NCBI GenBank assembly: GCA_016190245.1
Contig: JACPQY010000077.1
Span: forward strand, 1-27,651
Length of the DNA: 27,651 bases
Direction: 5' to 3'
From: Nitrospirota bacterium
Lineage (GTDB): Bacteria; JACPQY01
Of this stretch, positions 9,001 to 15,294 are shown piece by piece (the stretch's first letter is position 1; each line of letters begins with the position of its first letter). Both the position numbers and the translations under genes were made by a program. A model generated the notes under the pieces. It did not search any database, was not told where the DNA came from, and saw only the letters and a program-made list of their open reading frames with translations.

Positions 9001-9223
9001 CGCGAAAATCCTCGTCCAGGAGCGATTCTTCGAGTTGCTCGGCGATCAGGTCGAGAGCGGTGCGGCGGACCTCCAAGACCCAGCCGTCCTTGATGATGGA
9101 GGTGGCGGCGAAGGGGACCGACTTGGAAGGTACAGAGATGGCGGACTTGGGGTGATAGCCTACCGACATGGCCAAGATCGAGGCGATCATGAGAAAGAAC
9201 GGATATCTAGAGTACCTAATCAT
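6035..9223 (-). CDS. Large exported Cys/Asp-rich protein, function unknown
   Basis: A 1062-residue protein I cannot assign to a family as a whole. The N-terminus (SRYPFFLMIASILAMSVGYH) looks like a Sec signal. The body is acidic and rich in cysteine, with Cys clusters around 395-430 and 480-520 (CCCGQPGCGTC, NTPCCP). It has Asp/Gly calcium-loop-like stretches such as DYDGDGAPDG and PDLDGNGRGDY. The last ~220 residues look like two Ig-like domains: one ends at VDSVPPAIRVRG, the next runs from there to the C-terminus. There is no transmembrane anchor, and it ends GWGCAASEH. It converges on the Kelch gene with a 48-base gap. The start has no clear Shine-Dalgarno site; ATG at 9190 is an alternative. 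The upstream DNA is AT-rich. It is probably extracellular or periplasmic. Confidence 0.75.
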   Translation of the reverse strand: MIRYSRYPFFLMIASILAMSVGYHPKSAISVPSKSVPFAATSIIKDGWVLEVRRTALDLIAEQLEESLLDEDFRDLIEESLVDGGPCPGAPAGEVTASLLEGTCGWANVEWACAYDLNADRHFLYFDSTSDPSTDPSKSPTLDQNACAAGATSCPPELTLELLPDAHGTDQDSDPDNDHPDEAHLDAHVVLYDVVFEVKVRAGVLFICGNCDAQPQFATFPITMVLDPNKVDANNINARADDAVITLDIPKVTVDPQGDMTICNRDVSWDGCVASSLNPVLDNALGTTMRNTLSGPFPMDMNALFSSQPAFACPTYAGTARGDWCAHGVQDDVECPHYGYCADRCTYDPETATCSEGAACNPLTPPSGPGDCKPDPDCKPDGLPDLRLPAYDAAIGKTPPTEYGLMACTTPSTGGLTDVGVYPHLTVVTGPGERMTMHSDFACEVREPELNMTPGRLTAQASLCCCGQPGCGTCSGNPPSNTPCCPALGSCQPRPGAQPDYDGDGAPDGMMFACSTSQDVLAQSADTLLQSGLFSIELDDRGLSLAKQPPVALPPAVADLLSVDRFAGLLPPLDDIADPDTSVSLRLQPFGDADPSTPEICLSIGGAPGPELQEKGCSAVTAADRDVVFSFRRFHTDVWVQQGGTPVKALGLVTSLEGALEFDAEDVWDTDPSTPRVFADAEAFLESNCNAASAGGPCLKLALGPLDLQVEEVLYFDPLDTDCPSFDPADPDCYRLDQAQLAEAVPDVFLALAGGLLDFWMELPLRLPGFGIESVFFGPNRYAPDLDGNGRGDYLTCAGRFDSGGMDLDMILDRLQGSSRNPCLASELDALRDRLASAPRRNTTAQTPVGGPDTFLVDPLTGQASYALDLDAQKSVLAGFVPSGSRIEVEGVGSDAAGYHYRVDRGFWRTSSGPTIRLPFLLEGSHVLEVAAVDAGGRRDPSPARLRFVVDSVPPAIRVRGLDEDPAGFVARGLSVSIYISDAGGPQPSQASHYRLDDADPVAFPEKVTLDLSGLSPDTEHTLEIEAEDAAGHRRTIERRFRIDSPRSSADPAGWGCAASEH

Positions 9224-9605
9224 ACGATATATACAATTGCATCACGCAGCAATTATTACTATCAATATGTTAGTCAAGACTGACGATTCATTGTCGTAAT
9301 GATAGGAAAAGCACATTAATTGTCAAGTGAATTCAGTGATGTATTGATATACACGTGAATACATAGTAATAGATAGCCATACATTGGTAATATAAGTTAT
9401 CATTGAAACGGATGCCATACGTCGTTACCACCATGAGGCTCCCCATGCCGGCCCAGGCACGGCCGCCGGGCTAAAGTCCCCCAGCATCCCTGCCGATATA
9501 ATCTTCGAGTTCGGTGCACGATCAGGGGGAGTGGCGACCTAGTCGGCCGAATGGAATCAGTTGGAGTAGGTTGTCAAGGATACTTCTCTACAGGAGGTAA
9601 AACTC
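9224..9605. promoter_or_regulatory. AT-rich divergent control region
   Basis: This 382-base gap separates two divergent genes and holds no convincing ORF. About the first 200 bases (9224-9420) are strikingly A/T-rich against the GC-rich surroundings. They contain a palindrome AGTC-AA-GACT at about 9272-9281. On the minus strand, TTGACT and TAATTG spaced by 16 bases could form a promoter for the 1062-residue protein. The right half returns to high GC. It ends with GATACT at 9579-9584 and an excellent ribosome-binding site AGGAGG (9592-9597) 9 bases before the ATG at 9606. The promoter boxes are tentative. Confidence 0.4.
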
Positions 9606-10211
9606 ATGAGTGACATGACAGTTTCTTCCGCCCCCAGATTCAACCCGCGCGACCTGATTGACCGTTTCAAAGAAAATGAGGCGCGTCGAGTGGATCGCTT
9701 TCGCGACAACGAGGCGAACCGGGTTGATCGATTCGAAGAGAAGGAGCGGGACCGGGTGGACCGCTTCGTGAACAACGAGCGCGACCGGGTGACGCGATTC
9801 CAGGACAGCCAGCAAAACCAGATCGACACCTTCAAGTCGGTCGAGCAGCGGCGGCTGGAGGAGTTCCTGGCCAACGGCGGCACGGTTGAAGAGTTCAGGG
9901 CGCAAGAAGCCGACCGCGTGGATCGGTTCCAGGAACACCACGGCGACCGCGCGGATCGGTTCGCCGACCATGAGCGCGAGCGCGTCGACCGCGCTGCCGA
10001 CCATGAGCACGATCGGGTGGACCGGTTCGAAGACCACGAGCAGGACCGGGTTGACCGGTTCCGTGACCACGAGGGCGATCGCGTGGATCGCTTCGTGAAC
10101 TGGCTTAAGGACCACCAGCGCGATCCGCGGCTCCTCGGGCCACCGGAGCAGGGAGGGGACGGCACAACCGACCCGACCGCCCAAGCCGTCACGCTGAGCG
10201 TGATCGCCTGA
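9606..10211 (+). CDS. 11-residue-repeat helical protein, function unknown
   Basis: A 201-residue, highly charged protein without signal peptide, cysteine or membrane segment. From about residue 16 to 165 it is built of roughly 13 copies of an 11-residue unit with consensus D-R-V-D-R-F-x-D-H-E-x. One imperfect joint (EEFLANGGTVEEF) falls near residue 85. Val at position 3 and Phe at position 6 recur, and the remainder is Arg/Asp/Glu/His. Eleven residues make three helical turns, so a long amphipathic helix or right-handed (hendecad) coiled coil is expected. Known 11-mer proteins (LEA group 3, apolipoproteins, synuclein) use different consensus sequences. The tail after 170 is Pro/Gly-rich. The strong AGGAGG site makes it certain that this is a gene. 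A repeat pair and a terminator follow. Confidence 0.85.
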   Translation: MSDMTVSSAPRFNPRDLIDRFKENEARRVDRFRDNEANRVDRFEEKERDRVDRFVNNERDRVTRFQDSQQNQIDTFKSVEQRRLEEFLANGGTVEEFRAQEADRVDRFQEHHGDRADRFADHERERVDRAADHEHDRVDRFEDHEQDRVDRFRDHEGDRVDRFVNWLKDHQRDPRLLGPPEQGGDGTTDPTAQAVTLSVIA

Positions 10212-10222
10212 AGTAGCCCGCG

Positions 10223-10318
10223 CCCCGTGCGTGGTGCTGAACATCGTTCGGCACTGCATACGGGGCCGCGCCCCGTGCATGGTGCCGAATAGCATTCGGC
10301 ACGTCATACGGGGCCGCG
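10223..10318. repeat. Two tandem 48-bp nested-hairpin repeats
   Basis: Units 10223-10270 and 10271-10318 are head to tail. Each has an outer stem CCCCGT/ACGGGG (10223-10228 with 10260-10265, and 10271-10276 with 10308-10313). Each also has a 9-bp inner stem: 10234-10242 with 10246-10254, and 10282-10290 with 10294-10302, around 3-base loops. Differences inside the inner stem keep pairing: C-G becomes T-A, and T-G becomes C-G. This suggests that structure is under constraint. The units lie just after the stop of the 11-residue-repeat gene and could be REP-like elements or a 3' mRNA structure. Confidence 0.7.
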
Positions 10319-10354
10319 CATCACCGAGGCCCGCCGTACCAGTTGTGGCGGGCA

Positions 10355-10390
10355 GGCCCGCCCGACCGCCCAACGTCCGGCGGGCCTTTT
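10355..10390 (+). terminator. Rho-independent terminator
   Basis: GGCCCGCC at 10355-10362 pairs perfectly with GGCGGGCC at 10379-10386 and is followed directly by TTTT and a pyrimidine-rich run. It should end transcription of the 11-residue-repeat gene before the ABC transporter operon. An upstream stem (10329-10335 with 10347-10353) uses nearly the same sequence, so alternative pairings are possible. Confidence 0.6.
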
Positions 10391-10439
10391 CGTTTCTTCT
10401 TCGGCTGACCCCGCGCCCGTTTTCTGGTAGAGGAAGGCT

Positions 10440-11360
10440 GTGCTTGCGATCGAGACCCACGGCCTGACGCGGCGGTTTGGACGGCAGACGGCGGTGGACG
10501 CAGTAGACCTCGCCATCGGCGAGGGGGAGGTGTTCGGTTTCCTCGGCCCGAACGGAGCGGGCAAAACCACGATGATCCGCCTCCTCACCGGCATCCTGCG
10601 CCCCTCCTTGGGAGAGGCGAGCGTGCTTGGTCTGGACGTGGTACGCGAGCCCGAGGCCGTGAAGCAACGCATCGGCTACGTCGCCCAGGCGTTCGGCCTC
10701 TACCTGGATCTCACGGTCGAGGAAAACCTCCGCTTCTACGCCTCGCTCTACGGCGGCGCGGACCCCGGCCGTCTCAGCGAGCTCATCGAGGCCTACGGTT
10801 TCGCCGAGCACCGCCGCAAGCTCGCCCGCGATCTCTCCGGAGGCTACAAGACACGCCTCGCGCTCATCACCGCACTGGCCCACCGGCCGTCCCTGCTTTT
10901 CCTGGACGAGCCCACAGCCGGAGTGGATCCCGTCACCCGCAAGGAACTTTGGGACCTCTTCTACGCCATGAAAGGAGAGGGGACGACGCTCTTCGTCACC
11001 ACGCACTACATGGAAGAGGCCGAGCGCTGCGATCGGCTCGCCTTCATTTTCAAGGGGCAGCTCGCGGCCGTGGGAACGCCCGGCGAGATGAAGAACCTAC
11101 TCGCCGATCGCGACGTGTTCGAGATCCAAACGCCCTATCACCCCCAACTGGTGGCCGCGATCCGGGGACTCGAGGGCGTGGAGGCAGACAATCAGTTTGG
11201 TCACATCCTCCGTGTCGTCTGCCGCCGCCACCCGGACAACCGCGCGAGGCTTACCCATGCGGCCACCCAGTGCGGCCTGGACGCGGCGAGCGTCCACCCG
11301 GGCACCCCTTCCATGGAAGACGTCTTCGTTACCCTGACGCGCCGCGGCGCCGGCTCATGA
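10440..11360 (+). CDS. ABC-2 type exporter, ATP-binding protein
   Basis: Cytoplasmic ATPase of a two-gene ABC-2 exporter, 306 residues (DrrA/CcmA/YbhF-like). Walker A GPNGAGKTT is at 36-44, signature LSGGYKTR near 135, Walker B LLFLDEPTAGVDP near 155, and the H-loop lies in VTTHYMEEAE. The start is GTG at 10440, preceded by AGAGGAAGG at the right distance. The C-terminal ~90 residues are the usual extension of this group and end in MEDVFVTLTRRG. Its stop overlaps the ATG of the permease (ATGA), so the two are translationally coupled. Substrates of such pairs include drugs, lipids and polysaccharides; none is indicated here, and no HlyD-type partner is present. Confidence 0.93.
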   Translation: MLAIETHGLTRRFGRQTAVDAVDLAIGEGEVFGFLGPNGAGKTTMIRLLTGILRPSLGEASVLGLDVVREPEAVKQRIGYVAQAFGLYLDLTVEENLRFYASLYGGADPGRLSELIEAYGFAEHRRKLARDLSGGYKTRLALITALAHRPSLLFLDEPTAGVDPVTRKELWDLFYAMKGEGTTLFVTTHYMEEAERCDRLAFIFKGQLAAVGTPGEMKNLLADRDVFEIQTPYHPQLVAAIRGLEGVEADNQFGHILRVVCRRHPDNRARLTHAATQCGLDAASVHPGTPSMEDVFVTLTRRGAGS

Positions 11361-12478
11361 CTCCCCTCCGCGCCGTCGTCTGGAAAGAGTTCCTCCACAT
11401 CGTCCGGGAGAGGCGCCTCCTCGGCTTCATCTTCGGCGCGCCGGTCCTCCTCCTCGTCCTCTTCGGCTACGCTCTCCGTCTCAAGGTGGAGAATCTTCCC
11501 ATGGCCGTCTTGGACTTGGACAAGAGTATCTTCAGCCTGCAAATCCTGGACACGCTGCGCAGCGAGGGCGGCTTTCGTGTCCTGGAGGTCGCCTCCGAGG
11601 AGGACATGCGACGCATGCTCCACACTGGTGAGGCACGCCTCGGGCTGATCGTCCCGGCCGATCTGGCGGACCGCCTCACGCGCAACGAGACGGCCACGCT
11701 CCGTCTCCTCGTGGACGGAAGCATGCCGACCCTGGCCATGATGGCGATGTACGGGGCGGGGGTGCTGACGGGCGACGAACTCACGGCCAACCTCTACTTT
11801 GCGGACCCCGACAAGGACGCGCCCCCCCCCCGGGCCCCGCCGATCCGCGTGGACCGGGAGATCCTCTTCAATCCCGAGTTGCGCGACACGGATTTCTTCC
11901 TTCCCGGGATCATCGGGATCGTGATCATGCAGGTCACCCTCATCCTCGCCTCCATCAGCATCGTGCGCGAGAGAGAGCAGCGCACGATGGAACAGCTCAT
12001 GGCCACGCCGGTCTCGCGCTCAGCCTTCGTGGTCGGCAAGCTCATCCCCTACGCCGTTATTTCCGCAGTGGACTTCGCCGTCGTCATCGGGGCGGGGCAC
12101 CTTCTCTTCGATCTGCCCTTCGCGGGCCCCCCGGCTCTCATCGTGGTTCTGGCCGTGCTCTACATCCTCTCGCTTCTGGCCCTGGGGGCGTTCATCTCGT
12201 CGTATTCACAGACGCAGCCGCAGGCTGTTTTCCTCGCCATCTTCGTCCTGCTCCCGTCCGTTCTGCTCTCCGGCTTCGTGTTCCCCATCGAGGCCATGCC
12301 CGAATGGCTCCAGCCCGTGCCGCAATTCATCCCCATGACCTACTACCTCGACGCCATCCGCGCCCTCACGCTGAAGGGAACAGGCTTCGGGATCGTGGCG
12401 AAGGACTTCGCGGCGCTGGGAGCCTTCGGCCTGGTCTTCACGATCGGCGCCATCCTCCGCTTCAAGAAGACTGGCTGA
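11357..12478 (+). CDS. ABC-2 type exporter, permease protein
   Basis: Inner-membrane permease of the exporter, 373 residues from ATG at 11357, which overlaps the ATPase stop by 4 bases. The reading frame stays open well upstream, but that part lies inside the ATPase gene in another frame and is not coding. One N-terminal membrane segment (about 20-40) is followed by a large periplasmic domain (about 45-190), then five more segments. The motif REREQRTMEQLMATPVSR near residue 205 is the family hallmark of YhhJ/YbhS-type ABC-2 permeases. One permease gene is present, so a homodimer is likely. The gene ends at the convergent region before 12722. Confidence 0.92.
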   Translation: MTPLRAVVWKEFLHIVRERRLLGFIFGAPVLLLVLFGYALRLKVENLPMAVLDLDKSIFSLQILDTLRSEGGFRVLEVASEEDMRRMLHTGEARLGLIVPADLADRLTRNETATLRLLVDGSMPTLAMMAMYGAGVLTGDELTANLYFADPDKDAPPPRAPPIRVDREILFNPELRDTDFFLPGIIGIVIMQVTLILASISIVREREQRTMEQLMATPVSRSAFVVGKLIPYAVISAVDFAVVIGAGHLLFDLPFAGPPALIVVLAVLYILSLLALGAFISSYSQTQPQAVFLAIFVLLPSVLLSGFVFPIEAMPEWLQPVPQFIPMTYYLDAIRALTLKGTGFGIVAKDFAALGAFGLVFTIGAILRFKKTG

Positions 12479-12486
12479 TCGAGGGG

Positions 12487-12509
12487 AAAGGGGACATCCC
12501 TGTCTTCCC
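12487..12509. repeat. Single arm of a REP-like repeat
   Basis: AAAGGGGACATCCCTGTCTT, continuing as CCC, matches the left arm of the palindrome at 22553-22633 at 18 of 23 positions, with four of the five differences being transitions. No second arm is seen nearby, so this looks like a decayed half element. The rest of the convergent gap 12479-12721 holds a triple AAGACTG direct repeat (about 12671-12692) and no gene. Confidence 0.4.
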
Positions 12510-12721
12510 TGTCAACGACGAACCCGGCAAAGGAGTCCGCACAGGTTGCCGCAGGTTGCTGGGGTCACTGTTGCATCTTGAGTATTGACGGGGGGCGGAT
12601 AGGGGCGGACTCGCACTCAATGCGGACAAATGACCCGGAAGGCCAATATGATAACGAAAGACCTGACCCCAAGACTGCCAAGACTGCAAGACTGGGGAGG
12701 AGGACGGGCAGGGGGGGGCGA

Positions 12722-14518
12722 TCAGCGGTTCTTCCAGTCTGAGGGGGCCGTGGTTGCCGTGGAGAGATCTCTGAGGCCGCGATACGAAATCCACGGTCGA
12801 TCGCGAGGATCCAGAGCCAAGCTGGTGTACCCTCCATCGGCCTCCACGGTGTCGACGGTCGTCAACTCCCAGCGGTCCGACTCCTTCACCGCGTATTTGA
12901 CCTGCTGCAGGGTTTTCTCGTAGTACGCGAGGTGAATCCGTCCCCCGCGGTCGATCGCGAGTGAGGCGAAATGGCCGGGATCGAGCGCTTCGTCCACCGT
13001 CTCCCGTTGCCAAGTTCCGGCGGTTTGGGTGAGATGTTCCAGACCGTCGAACTGGTCGACCTCCGGGCCATTCGACAGGAAGTAGTACGCCACGTGGACC
13101 TTACCCACCGGGTCCAAGGCCAGGCTTGCATAGTAGCCCAGGATGACAGAGGCGTCCCGAAGAAGGTCGCGGGTCACCCAGGATCCCGACGCATTGGTGG
13201 CGTATCCGATCCATCCCCACCCCTGGAGCTTTTGGTAGGCAATGTGGACTCCGCCTTGGGGGTCAATCGCGATGGAGGAGTACCTCCCCGCGTCTCCTTC
13301 GGAGTCGAGGGTCTGGGTGGCCCACGCTCCGGAGGCGTTCGTAGCGTATTTCAAGTCGGCATTCGTGCTGTCGTAGTAGGAAATGTGAGCGTGGCCGGCT
13401 GCGTCCACAGCGATGGAGGTGTAGCTTCCGACGTCTCCGGCGAGGTCAACCACTTCCCTCTGGGGTACACTTGTGTAGAGGATCCGGGTATCCACCGAGA
13501 GGTACCGCAGATCCCCATTCGATGCATCGTAGTAGGCGACATGGAGCCTGCCGTTGTTGTCCAGGGCCGTGCTGGCATAGGACCCCACGTCTCCGGTCGA
13601 ATCGAGCCCGAGTCGGGTCCAGTCCCGCCCATTGACGGCGGTCGTCCTGAGCACGAGATCCAGGTTGCGCTTGTCGTAGCTCACGACGTAGAGATCCATG
13701 TGGGGATCGATCACGAAATCCGTAAAGAATGCGCCCTCGGTGTACCCCGGGTGGCGATCGATCCGCCAAGGTGTCACGGCGCGAACCTCCGGTGCGGGTT
13801 CCGAGACGAACGAACCGGACCGGATGCGCAGCCGGTAGGTGTAGGGCGTTGCGGGGTCGAGGCCCGTGTCCACGTATCCGTGGTAGCTCGAGCCCAATTC
13901 CGACAGAAGCCCCCACGTCCCGGTCTTGGCGCCTTTTTCGACCAGATAGATCTCCCCCTCACGAGCTCCGCCCGCCCAGGACAGCCGGACTTGGTCCCAG
14001 GCGAGGGCGGAAGCCTCCAGGAGGAGTGGTAGCGAGGCCGGCCCGGCCGGCACCGTGAGACTGAGTTCGACCGGCACAGACCTAAGGATTCCGTTCACGG
14101 CCGCCACCCGATAGGCATACGTCCGGCCGGGTTGGGTTGTGGCATCGAGGTAGGAGGTGCTCTCGGGGGGCAGGAACGCGAGCGCGCCATACGTTGTTCC
14201 GTTCGCGAGACGCTCCACCACGAAGCCCGTCTCCGAATCCGAGACATCGAGCCAAGTCAACAGCACGGACTCGCCTTGGACGACCGTTGCGGCAAAGGAT
14301 TCGGGGCTCCGGGGGGCGGATCGGGTGCCGGCGCGGCTGTCCGCCTCGCGGTCCTTTCCGCAGGCCCAAGGCGACAGGCCCGTGAGCAGGCATGCCGCGA
14401 GGCCGGCGAGGACCTTGGTGCGTTCCGCCGTCCGGCGTTGCTTTCGCCCGCTCCCGGGCGAGGCCTCTTGGGGACGAGCGGGCCCAGGTGCGGTGGAGGT
14501 GGAGACCGGTGCTACCAT
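12722..14518 (-). CDS. Exported protein: two FnIII domains + seven-blade propeller
   Basis: A 598-residue exported protein. The basic n-region is followed by a hydrophobic stretch (about 35-52) ending in WACGK. This could be a poor lipobox (P-W-A-C) or a plain Sec signal. Two FnIII-like domains (about 68-155 and 156-250) carry typical Y-x-Y-R-[VL] strands. Then come seven repeats of 45-50 residues with a core like G-[YF]-x-S-[IL]-A-[IL]-D-x2-G-x-[VI]-H-[IV]-[AS]-Y, ending at the C-terminus. These predict a seven-blade beta-propeller. ATG at 14518 overlaps the end of livF by 7 bases, so it may be translated from the liv transcript. Its first FnIII domain shares NGILRS with the Kelch lipoprotein at 4079. 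Ligand and role are unknown. Confidence 0.8.
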   Translation of the reverse strand: MVAPVSTSTAPGPARPQEASPGSGRKQRRTAERTKVLAGLAACLLTGLSPWACGKDREADSRAGTRSAPRSPESFAATVVQGESVLLTWLDVSDSETGFVVERLANGTTYGALAFLPPESTSYLDATTQPGRTYAYRVAAVNGILRSVPVELSLTVPAGPASLPLLLEASALAWDQVRLSWAGGAREGEIYLVEKGAKTGTWGLLSELGSSYHGYVDTGLDPATPYTYRLRIRSGSFVSEPAPEVRAVTPWRIDRHPGYTEGAFFTDFVIDPHMDLYVVSYDKRNLDLVLRTTAVNGRDWTRLGLDSTGDVGSYASTALDNNGRLHVAYYDASNGDLRYLSVDTRILYTSVPQREVVDLAGDVGSYTSIAVDAAGHAHISYYDSTNADLKYATNASGAWATQTLDSEGDAGRYSSIAIDPQGGVHIAYQKLQGWGWIGYATNASGSWVTRDLLRDASVILGYYASLALDPVGKVHVAYYFLSNGPEVDQFDGLEHLTQTAGTWQRETVDEALDPGHFASLAIDRGGRIHLAYYEKTLQQVKYAVKESDRWELTTVDTVEADGGYTSLALDPRDRPWISYRGLRDLSTATTAPSDWKNR

Positions 14519-15294
14519 CGGCGTCGTTTCTTGAAGAGGCGCCAGCCCTTGCGGGACTCCTCGGTCTGCACGCCCAGATACACGCTCTGCACGTCCGGGT
14601 GTTCGCGCAGCTCGGCCGCCGTGCCTTCGAGGACGATGCGCCCGCCTTCCATGACGTAGCCGTAGTCGGCAACCTCGAGCGCGAGACGGGCGTTCTGTTC
14701 CACGAGGAGCACCGTGATCCCTTCTTCGCGGAAACGTCCCAGCGTGGAGAGGACCTCGCGACTGACGCGGGGCGAGAGCCCGAGCGAGGGCTCATCCAGG
14801 AGCAGGAGCTTCGGACGTCGCAGGAAGGCCCTGCCGAGCGCGAGCATCTGCTGCTCGCCCCCGGAGAGTTTGTCCGCCTCCTGCGCCCGCCTCGCGTGCA
14901 GGATCGGGAACATCGCGTGCACGCGTTCGAGATCCGCCCGCGCCCGGTCGTCGGATCGATTCCACAACCCAAGGACAAGGTTCTCCTCCACGGTCAGCTC
15001 GCCGAAAATGCCCCGGTGCTCCGGAACCCAGCCCAGACCCAGGGCGGTGATCCGGTCGGGGTCCAGGCCGTTCAGGCGGCGGCCCCCGAATTCCACGGTT
15101 CCCTTGCGGGGCTGGTCTCTGAGGAGCCCTAGTATAGTTTTTAGTAGTGTAGTTTTACCCGCCCCGTTGGGGCCGATGAGGGCGCGGATTTCCCCGGGTG
15201 GGAGGGAAAGCGACAGGCCGCGCAGGACGCACAGCCGGTCGAGATAGAACGTCTCGATGTTCCGCAGGCCCAGGAGGGGGGACCCGGTCGTCAT
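14512..15294 (-). CDS. livF: Branched-chain-type ABC transporter ATPase LivF
   Basis: One of the two ATPases that drive the Liv-type importer, 260 residues, slightly longer than the usual ~235. Walker A GPNGAGKTT lies at about 42-50, the signature LSGGEQQMLALGRA near 145, and Walker B LLLLDEPSLGLSP near 166. The H-loop is replaced in the LivF manner by LLVEQNA. VPEHRGIFGELTVEENL is a LivF hallmark. The ATG at 15294 overlaps the livG stop by 4 bases. The C-terminal extension ESRKGWRLFKKRRRW is unusually basic. The Walker A helix region (15129-15159) is coded by a run of A/T-ending codons in an otherwise G/C-ending gene. The downstream propeller gene overlaps it by 7 bases. Confidence 0.94.
   Translation of the reverse strand: MTTGSPLLGLRNIETFYLDRLCVLRGLSLSLPPGEIRALIGPNGAGKTTLLKTILGLLRDQPRKGTVEFGGRRLNGLDPDRITALGLGWVPEHRGIFGELTVEENLVLGLWNRSDDRARADLERVHAMFPILHARRAQEADKLSGGEQQMLALGRAFLRRPKLLLLDEPSLGLSPRVSREVLSTLGRFREEGITVLLVEQNARLALEVADYGYVMEGGRIVLEGTAAELREHPDVQSVYLGVQTEESRKGWRLFKKRRRW

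Noticed and set aside
7910-9283. A 457-codon + strand frame inside the 1062-residue gene
   Set aside because: Its translation is Val/Arg/Gly-rich low-complexity sequence. The minus frame has a signal peptide and domains.
9606-10100. CRISPR-like spacing of 33-base repeats
   Set aside because: The periodicity is coding: every unit keeps frame and gives the same 11-residue motif. There are no unique spacers or cas genes.
9588-11006. A 472-codon minus-strand frame across the repeat gene and exporter ATPase
   Set aside because: It is antisense to an ABC ATPase with all motifs and to a gene with a strong ribosome-binding site; it also crosses a terminator.
10949-11356. Possible 136-residue N-terminal extension of the ABC-2 permease
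   Set aside because: It lies in another frame within the ATPase gene, and its translation is Arg/Pro-rich. ATG at 11357 with the ATGA overlap explains the start.
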